Shown here piece by piece: positions 20,931 to 33,508 of a stretch of 64,000 nucleotides of DNA. This DNA is from Nageia nagi (Eukaryota > Pinophyta), in NCBI GenBank assembly GCA_050084985.1, contig JBITNC010000001.1:125922001-125986000 (forward strand), written 5' to 3'. The notes beneath the pieces are model-generated. The model had not been told where the DNA came from and made no database searches. It worked only from the letters and a program-made list of their open reading frames with translations. Every line of letters starts with the position of its first letter. Positions within the stretch are counted from its first letter, which is position 1. The position numbers were made by a program, and so were the translations under genes.

Positions 20931-20983
20931 TAACCCTAAACACTTACTCCTAACCCTTACCACTAACACTAACCTTAATCCTA
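20931..20983. repeat. Telomere-like tract, C-rich, interrupted by the gypsy element
   Basis: taaccctaaacacttact then taacccttaccactaacact. It resumes at 27,866 on the other side of the gypsy insertion. Confidence 0.85.
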
Positions 20984-22199
20984 TGATCTGTAATTTCTTT
21001 AAACTTATAGCTTTAAAGAAAATATAGTATATAGATTTTAGAATCATAGGATTTTAATTGGAAACTAGAATATAAAGCTAATAAGAAATAATAATGAAAA
21101 TAACATTCAAGAATACACAAAATTTACACAATTTTTTTAAAGAAGTTCCTCTCAATGTGAGAGTACATCCCCTACAGTAGCCACCATCAAGCCCATTATT
21201 CTATTGTTCAACAAGATTTACAATCCTTCAAAGTGTCCTCAACACAAAATTAAATCCCTCAATATCAAAATAAACTACAATAGTGATGAATAGGTGTGTG
21301 TTAATTTATGATCCATCCTTCATATTTCTTCTTCTCTATCCTTCATTCCTTCTTCTCTCTTCTCAACTATCCATAAGGATATGTAGGTAGAACCGACATC
21401 CCTAGAGAAACTGCATGGCTTTACAACTTCCCAATAACTTCTAAACATCTCAAAATGACTCAAAATGCTTTACCTTCCATATGTAAATGATCTATTTTTT
21501 CCATAATGGGTTTTGGCATCAATGCTAATGTTGGCATATTAGGTGTATAAGTAGGTGAAAGGTTAGGTATTGGGTTGGGTACCATATGAACCATTAGGTG
21601 AATAGTCAAGTCTTCATTAGCTTTTATGCTAGTATTCCTATGTTTTATTTTGGCACCCACATAAAAATGCATCATACCAACATTTAAAATAGTTCAAATT
21701 TATAATCCTTCATTGTAATTCATCATAAACACTAATGTGGGCACTGGTATGGGCATTGGCATTAGTGTCAGCATTAGTGTTGGTAGTTTTGATAGTTTTA
21801 TGGAAAATGCTTTATATGGTGATCAAATCTTTGACAAAGGTAGGCATACATATACTAATTAGAATGGTATTATTGAGAACTATATAATGCAAAAATAATT
21901 AACTAAATTAGAAATCTATATAAAAATTTATACCTTCCCAAAGATGACTAATTTATTTTTGATACATTCCATGGCATAGAAAATTCACAAGACACAAAGG
22001 AAAGTATCTAAACACCTTCCAAAAATGAGAGTTTTCTAGACCTCATTCTAAGGATGTTAGCAATAAATAATTTAATCAAAGATGGAGTGATTATAAAATT
22101 AAAATCTTCATAATACCAGATTTTAGTTTATGTAATGGATCAATTTCATAAGTGAAAACCTCTAGCAAAATCAACACTTAAGGAAAGATATCTAGATCA
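20984..22199 (-). repeat. Gypsy element 3' LTR
   Basis: 1,216 bp; aligns along its length with 26644-27860 (for example the shared gagagtacatcccctacagt against gagagtatgccccctatagt). It starts TG on the plus strand and ends CA. LTR divergence is considerable, so it is an old insertion. Confidence 0.9.
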
Positions 22200-22499
22200 C
22201 ACATCCCAAATGGGATGTGCATTTTATCCTAAAAATGCATAGTTATGGATAATTTAAGGAAAAAATTTGTCAACCGTGCTCTTATCATACCATTTTTTTA
22301 TTTTAAAACAATTTATCTTTCAACCCAATAAGCTAATTTTTTTACTATCCTCTCCTTATATGCTGAATATTCTTCTACATAATTGAGTCCTCCTTTAGTT
22401 CATACATTGTGCTAGGGGAAATATTTTCAATGGATGGTAAAATGATGCTTGACTCAACTTCATCTTTAGTTATCATTGAAGTCTCAAATAATTTAAGGT

Positions 22500-23340
22500 G
22501 TTCAACATTAACAACTAAATAAATATTCACGTAAGCAGGCAAATCAAGTTTGAAGGTATTATCACCCGCTTACTTAATGATCTTAAATAAGTTGTAGCCA
22601 AACTTGATCATCAACTTAGAACTTGTGATAATTCCTATGCATATCATGTCTTAGATTATATTTAGCTTGACATGTTTTGAGTTAATCCTACACCTTGAGA
22701 TAACAAGTCTAATTTTTTCAATGAACTTCTCAGCTTGTTGCTACATCTTCTATAAGGTTGCATTAGAATCATCCTATTTCCCAAACAAATAGTTCAATGG
22801 TGAGGATAGAAGGAATCCATAACATGTTTCAAAAGGTGTTTTTCTTATGGAAGTGTGAATTTCTTTGTTATAAGAGTATTGAATGTAAATAATTTGATGT
22901 TCATCCCATGATTTTGGATGTTTTCCATAATACACTTAAGTAATTGCACAATAGTCATATTCACTACCTTTGTATGGCCATTTGTTTGTGGGTGAAATAT
23001 AGTGTTCCTCTTCAGCTTGGTGTCCATTTTTTTTCACAAGGTTATCCAAAACATACCTAAAAATCTACTATCTCTATCTAAAATAATAGAACCATATAGT
23101 TCAAAGTGAACCCACACATGAGAAAATAATAAGTCTGTTGTAATTTATCCAATTATAATCTTCTTATATGGAATTAAAATACACATATTATTTAATCTAT
23201 CAACAATAAAAAATAAGTAATCATGTCCCTTTTTTTCATAGGTAAACCACCCATAAAATCCATTAATATGCTCTCCCAAGGCTTGCTAGGAATTGGTAAT
23301 TGTTGATATAACCCCAACTTTCTATTACTAGGCTTGTGTA
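22500..23340 (-). pseudogene. Gypsy integrase
   Basis: Going along the minus strand: KLGLYQQLPIPSKPWESI with LMDFMGGLPMKK (about 23,320-23,230), the catalytic-core start of plant Ty3 integrase; IILDRDSRFLGMFW (about 23,085-23,045); KRNTIFHPQTNGHTKVVN (about 23,015-22,960), the FHPQTDGQTE block; and NTFKLDLPAYVNIYLVVNVE followed by HLKLFE (about 22,560-22,480), the C-terminal block. Several in-frame stops. I do not see a chromodomain. Confidence 0.9.
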
Positions 23341-23679
23341 ACATAAAATACACCCTCTAATATATTTTATAACTTATTCTTGTATCTTGGGCTAGTACAC
23401 ATACCTTTTCAAGTTGGCCATAGTCTTACCAACTCCAAAATATCATAAATCTTATATGTATGTGTTCCTCTAATGAGATGTACTCTTTCTCCTTATGGTA
23501 CACACAAACTATTTCCTTTATCCAATAACCCTTCTTTCATAAAATAATCATTCTCAACATCACATATACTATTTTGAATTAACTTCAAATAAATATTATT
23601 TAAATTAAGATCACTAAGGTATTGTATGATTCTTGTACAAAAGGAAAAAGTTTAAGAATAGAACTCAAACTTGAAATAG

Positions 23680-23900
23680 TAGTTTCTATTGGTGGCCTAC
23701 ATAACATGTCTATAATTTTATTTCTATTTCCATTTTTCTATATAATAATAAGGTAGTGCTTCTAAAAGAAACACATCCACCTTAAATATCTTGCTTGCTA
23801 CAATTTGGACTAAGTTTGCAAGTATTATAATGGTTGGTGGTATGTATGAATAATGGTCTCCTTACCAACCAAAAAGTATTTCCATTTTTTAACAACTTGG
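23680..23900 (-). pseudogene. Gypsy RNase H, C-terminal part
   Basis: Reads KWKYFLVGKETIIHTYHQPL, then RWMCFF-KHYLIII, NGNRNKIIDMLCRPPI, corresponding to the KW--YL-GR-F-I-TDH--L and KG--N-VADALSRPP blocks of Ty3 RNase H. Stops interrupt it. Confidence 0.8.
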
Positions 23901-23999
23901 AAAAGGGCAAATAACTCTTTTTCATAAATCAAATATTTTAACACTACTCCACTAAAGTTTTCTAAATGATAACATATAGGTTTCCTCCCTTGTATAAAC

Positions 24000-24960
24000 A
24001 CTTATTTAAATGCATATTCACTAGCATTTCATTCTATCTCAAAAGGGTTTTATAAATTTATAATGCTAGAACATGTGCATGGATAAGTTTCTCCTTCATG
24101 GTTTTAAAATCACTCTATTGTTTTCTTTCCCTTTGAAAACCAACCCTATTTCTTATTAGATCATGCAATGGAGAGGCTACATTAGAAAAATTCTCAATTA
24201 ATTATTTGAGATATTGAGTTTCTCCCAAGAAGCTCCTTATCTCAGTGACATTTGTAGGCCTTGGCCAATCAATAATGCCCTTCACATTCTCAAGATCAAT
24301 TATCAGTTTTCCATCACTAACAATGTGACCAAGGTACACCAAACTTTGCTTCCTAAACTCACATTTGATCATCTTTAATAATAAATTATTATCTTTTAAA
24401 GTTTGTAAAACTTATTTTAGATGCACCATATGTTCTTCCCAATTTATACTAAAAATAAGAATATCATCCAAGTAATTAATAAAAAAATTATTAAGAAAGA
24501 ATATGAATACCTCATTAATTACTCTCATGAAAGTGGTTGGTGCATTGAATATCCCCTCTCTTGTTTTGAATGCAGTCTTCCATATGTCTTACTCCTTTAT
24601 CTACACTTGTGATAACCACTTCTTAAGTATAACTTGTTGAAAAACTTTCCCTCTCTCAACTACTCTAAGAGATAATCAATAATTGGTAATGTAAATATAA
24701 TTTTAATAGTGATCTTGTTCAATGTTTAGTATTTAATACACATCCTTCATGTTCTATCCTTCTTTGGCATAAGGATGATTGATGAACCATAAGTTGAAGT
24801 TCTTAGCCTAATCACTCCTTATTCTAGTAGTTCAAAAATATTTGTTCCCACCTTATCCTTCTCAATATCATACAACTCAATATATAGTGGTAGTCCTTTC
24901 GGTTCCAAAAATAACTCACCATACTCCTCTAGCAATATTTGAACTTGTTGGTATTTCTTG
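24000..24960 (-). pseudogene. Gypsy reverse transcriptase
   Basis: Minus strand shows LLE-GVIRLRTSTYGSSII and LMPKKDRT-RMCIKY (about 24,830-24,740), the start of the Ty3 polymerase domain; FFNKLYLRSGYHKC (about 24,645-24,600), the FSKLDL-SGYHQ block; and the catalytic YLDD at 24,463-24,474 followed by ILIFS. Multiple stops make it inactive. Confidence 0.9.
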
Positions 24961-25049
24961 ATCAATGTGGATGATATAGCCATCATTAACAAGATCGCTC
25001 CAACCTCATTTAATCATATCATAGCAATTATACACTTATTGCTAGTAAT

Positions 25050-25460
25050 AATGAGTCTTTTTGCTTGTATTATTATCCCCAACTTCAATTTCTATCTACT
25101 TTTATGAGCATGGATGTTATAATGAACACCATTCTTTACAAGTTTGTACTGGTTCAAATTTCTGAAATAGATGCCATCTCTATCCCACAAATATGGATTC
25201 CCAAAAATCACACCACATATTTCAAGAGGTACCACATCAATAATAACTTCATCAATGAAGTTCTTTGCTATTTAAAATACCTTGCATTTGGATTACATGA
25301 TTTAGCCAACCTAATGGATAGGGATGAGGATGAGGAATAATATCTAACTTTAGCATATTAACCTAATTTTTTGTAATAAGGTTGGCCTGATATCTAGGGT
25401 CAAAGATAGCATCAATTTTGTTATACTTTACTTGGATCTTGAAATGAAATAATTATATTT
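25050..25460 (-). pseudogene. Gypsy aspartic protease
   Basis: Blocks such as SQANLI-like RYQANLITKN, HPHPYPLGWLNHV (about 25,330-25,290), and CDFWESIFVG (about 25,215-25,185) correspond to the protease segment typical of plant Ty3 elements with TPHP-PYPLGW and V-LG-PYLWDRDA. The frame is broken in several places. Confidence 0.8.
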
Positions 25461-25599
25461 TCTAGTATTTATTAATAACACCATTTTGTTTTTTTACAAT
25501 AGCACAAGTACTGTAATTTTCAACATCAAAAATATCTTCCTCTATTTCTCCCTTTATCACCATACTAGTCTTCTTGCTCTTTTTCTTCTCCATTTTGGC

Positions 25600-26570
25600 T
25601 CCCCACAATATTGGTTTTACCTTTTTTGGATGAATTTCCCAATAACCTTCATTATCATGCCCATCCTTGTCATAGTAATAATAATATTTTCTAGCTTTTA
25701 TGGTAGTATTAGTCTTCTTCTCTTGCTTGAATCCTTTTCCTTTTTCTTTGTACTTTCCTTTCTCTTAATATTCACTTGATGATGCACTCTTGGAGATATT
25801 ATCTTCTAGATTTCCCATTCTCCTCAAGATGTTGTGCTTGCACATAATTTTGATCAAAATTAGTAGGATCAAACAACATGATTATATTTTGTAAATGAGA
25901 ATGTAAACCTCTAATATACTTCATCAACACACTTGGATCTTTTAGTGAAATCCCCAACATAATGGTCTATTTTCTAAATTTAGTAGTGTATTTATGAACA
26001 AATTGCCCTTTTTGTTATCTTAGAAATTGCCATTTCAATAGTTTCTTCTTATTATTCCCTAAGGGATATAATTGCTTCTTCAACAATTACTTGAAATATT
26101 CCCAAGATGAAATAGGTGGTAGGTTCTCATTTTTGAGTGAGTCACAATGAGCTTTCTATAATTTAAAAGCATGTCCACTTAGTTTCAACCTTGCAAATGA
26201 GATTTTTACATAGATTCCTCTATAACTTCTTGCACTTAGAATTAAACTTATAGTTTCCTTAAAAAATTATTCAACTTATTAGGATCCACCTCTCCTCCAA
26301 ATGATGGAATCTCTACTTTAGCCTCAATGTTGAAAGGAAATAATGTAGCAGGTGGTGGTGGTGTTGAATATGGGACACTATCTTGTCTTCTTTTTATTTG
26401 AGGTGATTCCTTTGGTATCATGTCAACTAGTCTCTTCATGTAGTTCTCCATTGTGATAAATATCCTTTAGAAGTCTTCATTAGATTTGATGGGTTGAGGA
26501 GGTTCTTATTTATGTACATCTTCCATAGCTTTAGTACTCCTTCTCCTTCTTCCAATCTTAATGTATTAGG
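25600..26570 (-). pseudogene. Gypsy gag
   Basis: The 67-codon frame at 26451-26248 ends KVEIPSFGGEVDPNKLNNFL, the start of a plant Ty3 capsid domain. Further gag-like pieces lie to about 25,900, and lysine-rich sequence continues to about 25,600. A proline cluster (TPPPPAT) precedes the domain. Stops prevent a full product. Confidence 0.8.
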
Positions 26571-26625
26571 AAATCAATTCAAATGTTGGATCCTTTTTCC
26601 TTGCATTCATAGCCTCCAGCTTTTG

Positions 26626-26643
26626 CACTTAGATATAATACCA
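26626..26643 (-). other. Gypsy primer-binding site (decayed)
   Basis: Minus strand reads TGGTATTATATCTAAG after the 5' LTR; the first six bases match the initiator-Met tRNA complement, the rest has drifted. Confidence 0.55.
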
Positions 26644-27860
26644 CTTAATTTATAATTTCCTTAGACTTAAAGCTTTAAAGGAAATATCACATACATATTT
26701 TAGAATCATAGAATTTGAATTGGAAACCAGAATTTAATGCCAATAAAAAATAACAATGAAAAAAACATTTAAGCATTCACAAAATTGAGACAAGTTTGTT
26801 AAAGAGGTTCTTCTCAGTGTGAGAGTATGCCCCCTATAGTATCCATCATCAAGCCCATCATTCTATTACATAACAAGTTTACAACATAATTTACAATCCT
26901 TCAAAGTATCCTCAACACAAAATTGAATCCCTCAACATACAAAAAAACTATAATAATGATGAATAGGTCTACAAAAAGCTTTGATTCATCCTCCAACTTC
27001 ATTATTCTTTTTCCTATGTTCTTCTTCTCTATTCTAAAGTCTCCACAAGTATACGTAGGTAGAATCCACATCCTTGAAGCAACTACATATCTTTTCAACT
27101 TTTGAGTAACTTCAAAACATCTCAAACTAACTCAAAACACTTCACTGCCCATTTGTATATGATTTTTTTTTTAATGCACATACTAGCATCAATATTAGTG
27201 ATTACATGTCAAGTGTATAAGCAGGTGAAAAATCATATGTTGGGTTAGGTACCACATGAACCATTGGGTGAATGGTTGAGTTTTCATCAACATCTGCATT
27301 GGTATTCATATGCATTATTTTGCTCCTCATATAAAAAATCTTCATATTAAAATTCCAAATAAGTCCAATTCATAATATTGCATCATAATTCTATAAAAAT
27401 ACTCTCATGGGCATTAGCATGAGCATTGGTGCTAGTATCAATGTTGACATTACCAATTTTGACTATCCTCTAGAAAATGCCTTGTATGTTGATCAAATCA
27501 TCTATAAAGGTAGGAATACTAGAAAAGTATATTTGAGAACTATCTAATGGAAAAAGAATCAACTCAATTAGACATCTCTATCAAAATTCATGCCTTTCAA
27601 AAGATGAATAATTTATTTTTTAGTAGTTCCATGGTATAGAAAACTCAAAAGACACAAAGTAAAATTTCCAAACATCACCCAAAAGTGAGAGTGTTCTAAA
27701 TCCTCATTCTAAGGATATTAGCATTAGAGAATTTAATCAAATATGAAGTAATTACAAAATCAAAAGCTTCATAATACCAAATTTTAGTTCAAGCAATGGA
27801 TCAAGATCATAAGTGAAAACCTTTGGCCAAATCAACATTTAAGGAAAGATATATAGATCA
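26644..27860 (-). repeat. Gypsy element 5' LTR
   Basis: 1,217 bp partner of 20984-22199. Its inner end (cttaatttataattt) has lost the TG dinucleotide seen in the other copy. Confidence 0.9.
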
Positions 27861-28400
27861 CCCTAACCCCTAAATTGTAACCATAACCCTAAAACTTTAA
27901 CTCACATCAAACTTATTTGGTTAGTTAAAAATTGAATTAGATTAAATTTAGTAGGTTTAAAGGTTCAAGATTTTAGGGGTTTAAGGGTTTAATATTTTAG
28001 AGCTTAGGTGCTTATAGTTTAGGGTTCAAGGGTTAAGGGTTTTAAGCTATAGAGTATAAGGTTTTAAGGGTTTGGGGGTTAGGGTATATGATATAGGGTT
28101 TTTAGGATTAGTAATGGTTAGTGGTTAGGGTTATTAATAGTTAGAGTTAAGGTTATGGTTAGTAGTTAGGGTTAGTGGTTAGGGTTAGGGTTAGCATTAA
28201 TAGTGCTTAGGGTTAGAGGTTAGAGTGAGGGTTAGATGTGGTTAGCAGTTGGTAGTTAGAGTTAGGGTTATGATTAATAGTGAATAGGGTTAGGGTTAAT
28301 AGTTATGGTTAGTGGTTAGGGTTAGGGTTAGTGCTAGTAGTGGTTAGGGTTGGGGTTAGGGTTAGTAGTGGTTAACATTAGGGCTAGACATGGTTAATGG
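27861..28400. repeat. Telomere-like tracts, C-rich then G-rich
   Basis: 27,861-27,905 has CCCTAA-type words, 27,906-27,960 is a short spacer (acttatttggttagttaaaa), and 27,960-28,400 has TTTAGGG and GGGTTAG words in the opposite orientation. The whole block matches 29,645-30,130. Confidence 0.9.
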
Positions 28401-28978
28401 TTAGTTACATTTTCTAGATCTACCTTCACCTCATCCATAACATTGCAAATTACACATACACCTAGATTTGAAACTAAGACTCACTTTGCTCAAGGAATCA
28501 TATTTTTCCAGTATTGTAACTAAGTCCTACTCATTTTCACTTATGTGTAAACCAATCTCCCTTACAGTATACTATGGATTCTAAGTACCCATAAAAAGAG
28601 AAGGCAATGTGCAAAATAATTGATATTTTAGAATGAGTAATAATGATGATGATGATGGAGAGTGACCAATCTAAAAGAATAAAAAGGTCAAGATAATATT
28701 GAGGGAGAGAGATATGATTGGTGGGTGTGAGTATCTATGCAAATGGGAGTGGGAGTGGGGAGGATCTAGATACATAATGCCTCATATTTCAGTGAATTTA
28801 TATCATTTATTTGTACAAAGATACATATGTACCACATATACAATAGTTCACCTTGGAATTAGGAGTACATGAGTTTAATCCCAAATCGTTATGATTACTT
28901 TGGCCTAAATAAAACATAAAATAATCATCCATATTATTGGAGGACTTAACTCCATTTGGTTTATTTTAATACAATATA
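28401..28978. repeat. Core Y, copy 1
   Basis: About 570 bp non-coding. It matches 30,131-30,515 plus 36,774-36,955: shared landmarks are attgcacatacacttagattt-like text, aaaagagaaggcaatgtgca, gcaaaataattg, gggagagagat and aggatctagatacataatg, then, after the copia-2 insertion point, acatatgtaccatat and aatagttcacctt. Confidence 0.9.
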
Positions 28979-29224
28979 ACTCTTACCCCTAACCCATAAA
29001 TCATAACCATAACCCTAACCATAACTCTAAATATTCCTAACCCTAAAAATTTTAAGGATTTAAGGGTTTAAGGTTTTATGATTTTAGGGATTAGGGATTT
29101 AATTTTTAGTGTTTACAATTTAAGGGATTAAGGGTTTTAAGGTTTAGGATTTACAATTTAAGGTCTTTAGGGTTTATAATCTTAGGGTGTAAGGGTTTAG
29201 AGTCTTACAATTTTGGGGGTTTAA
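28979..29224. repeat. Telomere-like junction, CCCTAA facing TTTAGGG
   Basis: C-rich words run to about 29,045 (ttcctaaccctaaaa) and switch within a few bases to G-rich words (ttaaggatttaagggttt) that continue to 29,224. Orientation on the plus strand is CCCTAA then TTTAGGG, the opposite of an end-to-end telomere fusion. Confidence 0.85.
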
Positions 29225-29644
29225 GGTGTAGTGTTAAAATTACACTAATATAAATATGAATTAGTTTCTTAAAAATATGAGTTAGGTTAGGAAATATTTG
29301 ACATATTTTAGTCTTAAGTTAGTAACAATTTAACTTATATTACAAGTTGGTTAGGATTAAGTTAATAAAAATTTGAATTAGTTTCTTAAAAATATCACTT
29401 AGGTTAGTCAAAAAGAACTAAAAAGATAACAAAAATCAATCCTATAAGACTTTGTCCATAAACATTTGACCAATGGAATTAATTATAATTTCAAGAACAA
29501 AAAATAAAACATAAAATTCTCTCTCAACTCAATTATCAATCACCCCTTGTAGTAAAAATATTAAAAAATATATAAGCTCAAAATTATCATTAATTTTAAA
29601 ATCATAGAATACACTATACATGATTCCATATCTAAATATATATT
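29225..29644. repeat. Core X, copy 2
   Basis: Direct repeat of 20,511-20,930, uninterrupted. Flanked like copy 1 by G-rich telomere words on the left and C-rich words on the right. Confidence 0.9.
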
Positions 29645-30130
29645 TGTACATGTGCACTAACCCTAACCCTTACCACTAACACTAAAATTAACCCTAACCC
29701 TTAAATCACAACCATAACCCTGACCATAATCTTATAACTTTAACTCAATTCAAACTTATTTGGTTAGTAAAAAAATGACTTAGATTAGATTTATTATGTT
29801 TAAAGGGTTAGGGTTGTAAGGGTTTAAGGGTTTATTATTTTAGGATTTAGGGGTTTATAATTTAGGGTATATGGTTTAGGATTTTATGATTTAAAATTTT
29901 ATAATTTTAGGATGTTTAGGGTTTTAACATTCAAAGTTTAGGGTTCAACAGCTTAAGGATTTTAAGGTTTACGGTATAAGGTTTTAAGGGTTTAGGCATT
30001 AAGGTAAACGATATAGGATTTTTAGGGTTAGTAGTGGTTAGGGTTAGGGTTAAGGTTAATAGTGGTTAGGATTAGTGTTGGGGTTAGGGTTAGAGGTTAG
30101 GGTTTGAGTTAGAAATGGTTAGTGGTTAGT
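29645..30130. repeat. Telomere-like tracts, C-rich then G-rich
   Basis: Counterpart of 27,861-28,400, including the same short spacer (aacttatttggttagtaaaa) between the C-rich and the G-rich part. Confidence 0.9.
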
Positions 30131-30515
30131 AGTTAGTAACTATTTTTGGCTTTGCCTTTTCCTTGTCCAAAAAATAATAAATTACAAATTGCACATACAC
30201 TTAGATTTGAAACTGATACTCACTCTACATAAGGAATCAAATTCATTCAATATTGGAATCAATTCATATTAATTTTCCACTTTTTTGCAAACTAATCTCC
30301 CTTATAATGTACTATGGAGTCCCATTACCAACTAAAAGAGAAGGCAATGTGCAAAATAATTAGTTTTTTAGAATGAGTAATGAGGATAATGGTGATGAAG
30401 AGCTAATAATATAAAAGAAGAAAATGGTCAAGATTATATCAAGGGAGAGAGATGATTGGTTGGTATGAGTATCTGTGCAAATGGGAGTGAGAGCAAGGAG
30501 GATCTAGATACATAA
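30131..30515. repeat. Core Y, copy 2, left part
   Basis: Matches 28,401-28,785 of core Y copy 1. It is cut at ggatctagatacataa by the copia-2 element. Confidence 0.9.
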
Positions 30516-31013
30516 TGGTAGAATGTATAATGCATTATTGTAAAGATTTTGTACAAATATTCTATGTAATTTTACTAATAATTAAGGGTATCATTTTATA
30601 CCTTAATTATTTAAGTGAATATGATAATGTAACTTGTCCTACACTCTATGTCATGAGCATGCCCCTTAGGTAAAAGGATGTGCATGTCATGCTTTTGTAC
30701 ATTGGGTAAAAGGGTGATCCAAAGAGGGATTTTGGCCTATAAATAGAAGACTTCCTCTTTGGATCACACACCAATTTGTGGAGTAAAACTATGCTATAGT
30801 ATAGTGTTTAGGAGATGAGTTAGAAGATTTGTAAGAGTTCATATTTGTGAATGAAATGAGATCCAATTAGTGGATGTACTCCTAGTTGGAGGAACCACTT
30901 ACATCTTGTGTTATGTTTGTGAGATTATCATATTGAGTTATCTTGATGTTAGTATGAGCTTCCATGAGATCTTGGTATTTTAGGATTGTATTAGTTATAT
31001 TTCAATACCTTCA
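30516..31013 (+). repeat. Copia-2 5' LTR
   Basis: 498 bp, starts TGGTAGAATG (the partner starts TGTTGGAATA) and ends CTTCA. A TATA box CTATAAATAG lies at 30737-30746, as in copia-1. Confidence 0.95.
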
Positions 31014-31030
31014 TTTGGTATTAGAGCCCC
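31014..31030 (+). other. Copia-2 primer-binding site
   Basis: tttggtattagagcccc immediately follows the 5' LTR, with one difference from the initiator-Met tRNA complement in the first twelve bases. Confidence 0.85.
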
Positions 31031-33408
31031 TTGGAGGCTCCTCTTCCCATCCTTAGTTTGGAAACTCATCTTCAACTTAGAGGTCTTCATTCCTCATTCT
31101 ACACTTCATTGTTGAGGTAAAACTAAGAGAAGCTATAAATTCCTCCTTCTTGGTTAATGTTTTGGATTATTTAATTATGCTACTAAAATATTATTTTCTA
31201 TGTGTTAGCTCTTTTTAAACAAAATATGGCTAGCACATTTTTTATACCAACATGCTATGTTGTAATTTTTTTCTCCAAAATTGCAATTTCTTTTAATAAA
31301 AAAGGGGATTAGTATACAAATTTTATGTAATATTAACACTAACAAAATTTTGTGCTATGTGATAGTTTATTTTTTTTAAATATACTTAGAATTATCAATA
31401 TGATACAATTTATTTGTTTATATTAATCATTATTTTATTTCTTGCAATTTGTTTTCAAAATTGCTCACTAAATTGCTATAATCTTTTACATTAAAAGGTT
31501 ATTTTTTATATAGGATTAGTATAATCAAAAATTATTTTTAGTTACTACTCAATAAAAAAGTGGGGGAATACTTTGCTTTCCCATCCACTACTCCTTTGGA
31601 TGACCCCTCTTCACCTTGTCATGACTTTTTCAATCCATTGTGAGTTCTCCTTCACCCTCTCTCTCGACCTCCTTCTCTGTGCTGGGAATTCCATCATTTT
31701 TTTAAGTTGGGGTGCCTATTTTTTTTTGTTTATTATTTTTTTATTCCTCTATGTATAAATTAATTACTCACCTTTCCTTCTTAAGTTTTTTGTTACTTGT
31801 AAGAAACCTCTTTTAAGCCATCATTTCTTGAGTTTCCTTTAATGAGATCAGCATGGAGTATGGGACATTTAGTTGCATTTACTTTTTCCCAAATGGTTAT
31901 TTTTTTTTAAATGGAGGCATAATAATAAAAAATGGGGGGACTTAACATAAGCTTAAAATGGATATTTTTTAATGCTTATATAAACACTTGATTTGATAGT
32001 GTAAGTACTTTCTAAAGATCTATCTCTAAATCTTAAAGTATTAGAGGAATTTTTTTTTAAGGTTATCTTTTCATTAAATAACTTTAAAATTATTTTTTAT
32101 TTTATTTTTTTAGCCTTAACAAAAAAAAAAATAGGGGAGACAACTTATTGTGTGATCCTACTTTAGCTACTTGAATCTCTTTAGTAAGTTGCAACTTAAA
32201 TAAAGTAGCCTTTTTTTAGCATTTTTTTACTAATGATATTTTTTAAGAAATCATGATTTTAAGTTAAAAAAAGGAGAAAATTTTATGATTTTTTTTTACT
32301 TAAATTCTAAGTTACTTATTAAAATTATGGAAATGATGCATGCTAAGTATTTATGCTTTATAATTTTTTATGCCTCTCTAAAAACTATGGGAATAATACA
32401 TTGCTTAATTTTTTATAATGCATGCTTATTACTTAACCTTTTAAGATAAATGATGCATGTTCCTTACTTAATTTTTTAAAAATGAAAGATACATGCTCCT
32501 TACTTATTAACTTAACAATTATTAAGAGTGCATTTCTTATATATGCATACTTTAAAGTTAAAATGATGCATGCTTATGCTTAGTACTTCAAATTTTATGC
32601 ATGCTTAATACTTATTTGTTAAGTTAATGCTTACTACTTAAAATTTAAAAGCATGCTTAGTACTTATGTTTAGTACTTAATTTATGATGCAATTTACTTC
32701 CTTATATAAGAATGTACTTGCACAAAATTAGAAATGATGTAAAAGATGTCCTTTAGGGGTTGGCAAATAAAACCCATTGGACGCTTAGGTTTCAGATTTT
32801 GAATAGATGATGTTTTACTCATACTCTTTTACTTCATATTTTACAAATTGATTTATTTTCTTATGCAAATAAAAATGCAAACATTGATATGAGCAACCCC
32901 TTAAAATGAACACATTCGTATGTACATTTTGCAACATGACTTGTTTAGGGAGCCATGAGGTGAGGACAAGCGAACTAGAGCCTTTAAGTTTGAATATCCA
33001 AATGATGAAAAGTTCATACTTCTCAATTTCCCCTAAGTCATCTACTAGTTTGGACATAACTCCAATAGGTGGATAGGCATGTGTGTAGTGATACCACATG
33101 TCCATACATCCATTCAGAGATTATCCTAATAACCTAGGAGGACAATTTGAAATCTAATCAAGATTAATAATTTAGTCGATCCAATATACATCATAACCTT
33201 GGAAAATAATAGGTACTTCTCTTTGTGAGAGTATAATATTGACCAAGGTAAACTAGTTGAGGATTTGTAGTACTTGGGCTCTTCTTGTGTGGGCATCCAA
33301 GTGAAGGCCTAATTTTTAGATGAGAAAACAATCCTCAACAATGTCACTCTACATCTACAATTCTTTGTGATGAGAAATATATATTGGGTACATGGGTTAT
33401 TATTTGAG
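31031..33408 (+). other. Copia-2 leader and unassigned DNA before the gap
   Basis: No coding domain is recognisable. The part at about 32,755-32,980 aligns with the leader just upstream of gag in copia-1. Poly-T/poly-A runs are frequent, and ATGCATGCTTAxTACTTA-type words recur at 32,330-32,690. Confidence 0.6.
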
Positions 33409-33508
33409 NNNNNNNNNNNNNNNNNNNNNNNNNNNNNNNNNNNNNNNNNNNNNNNNNNNNNNNNNNNNNNNNNNNNNNNNNNNNNNNNNNNNNNNNNNNN
33501 NNNNNNNN
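33409..33508. other. Assembly gap of 100 N
   Basis: Exactly 100 N, the usual placeholder for a gap of unknown length. It lies where copia-2 should carry gag, protease and early integrase. Confidence 1.

Larger units (their letters stand above)
20984..27860 (-). mobile_element. Ty3/gypsy LTR retrotransposon
   Basis: LTRs of about 1.2 kb at 20984-22199 and 26644-27860 flank a minus-strand internal region in the order gag, protease, reverse transcriptase, RNase H, integrase, which is the Ty3/gypsy order. The flanking five bases are TCCTA (20979-20983) and CCCTA (27861-27865), a target duplication with one mutation, inside CCCTAA-type DNA. All coding domains carry stops and frameshifts. Domain signatures are clear but the lineage within Ty3/gypsy cannot be settled by eye. 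Confidence 0.95.

Noticed and set aside
25486-25779. 97-codon plus-strand frame with predicted membrane-like segments
   Set aside because: Antisense shadow of lysine-rich gypsy gag; Lys codons read backwards give Phe and Leu.
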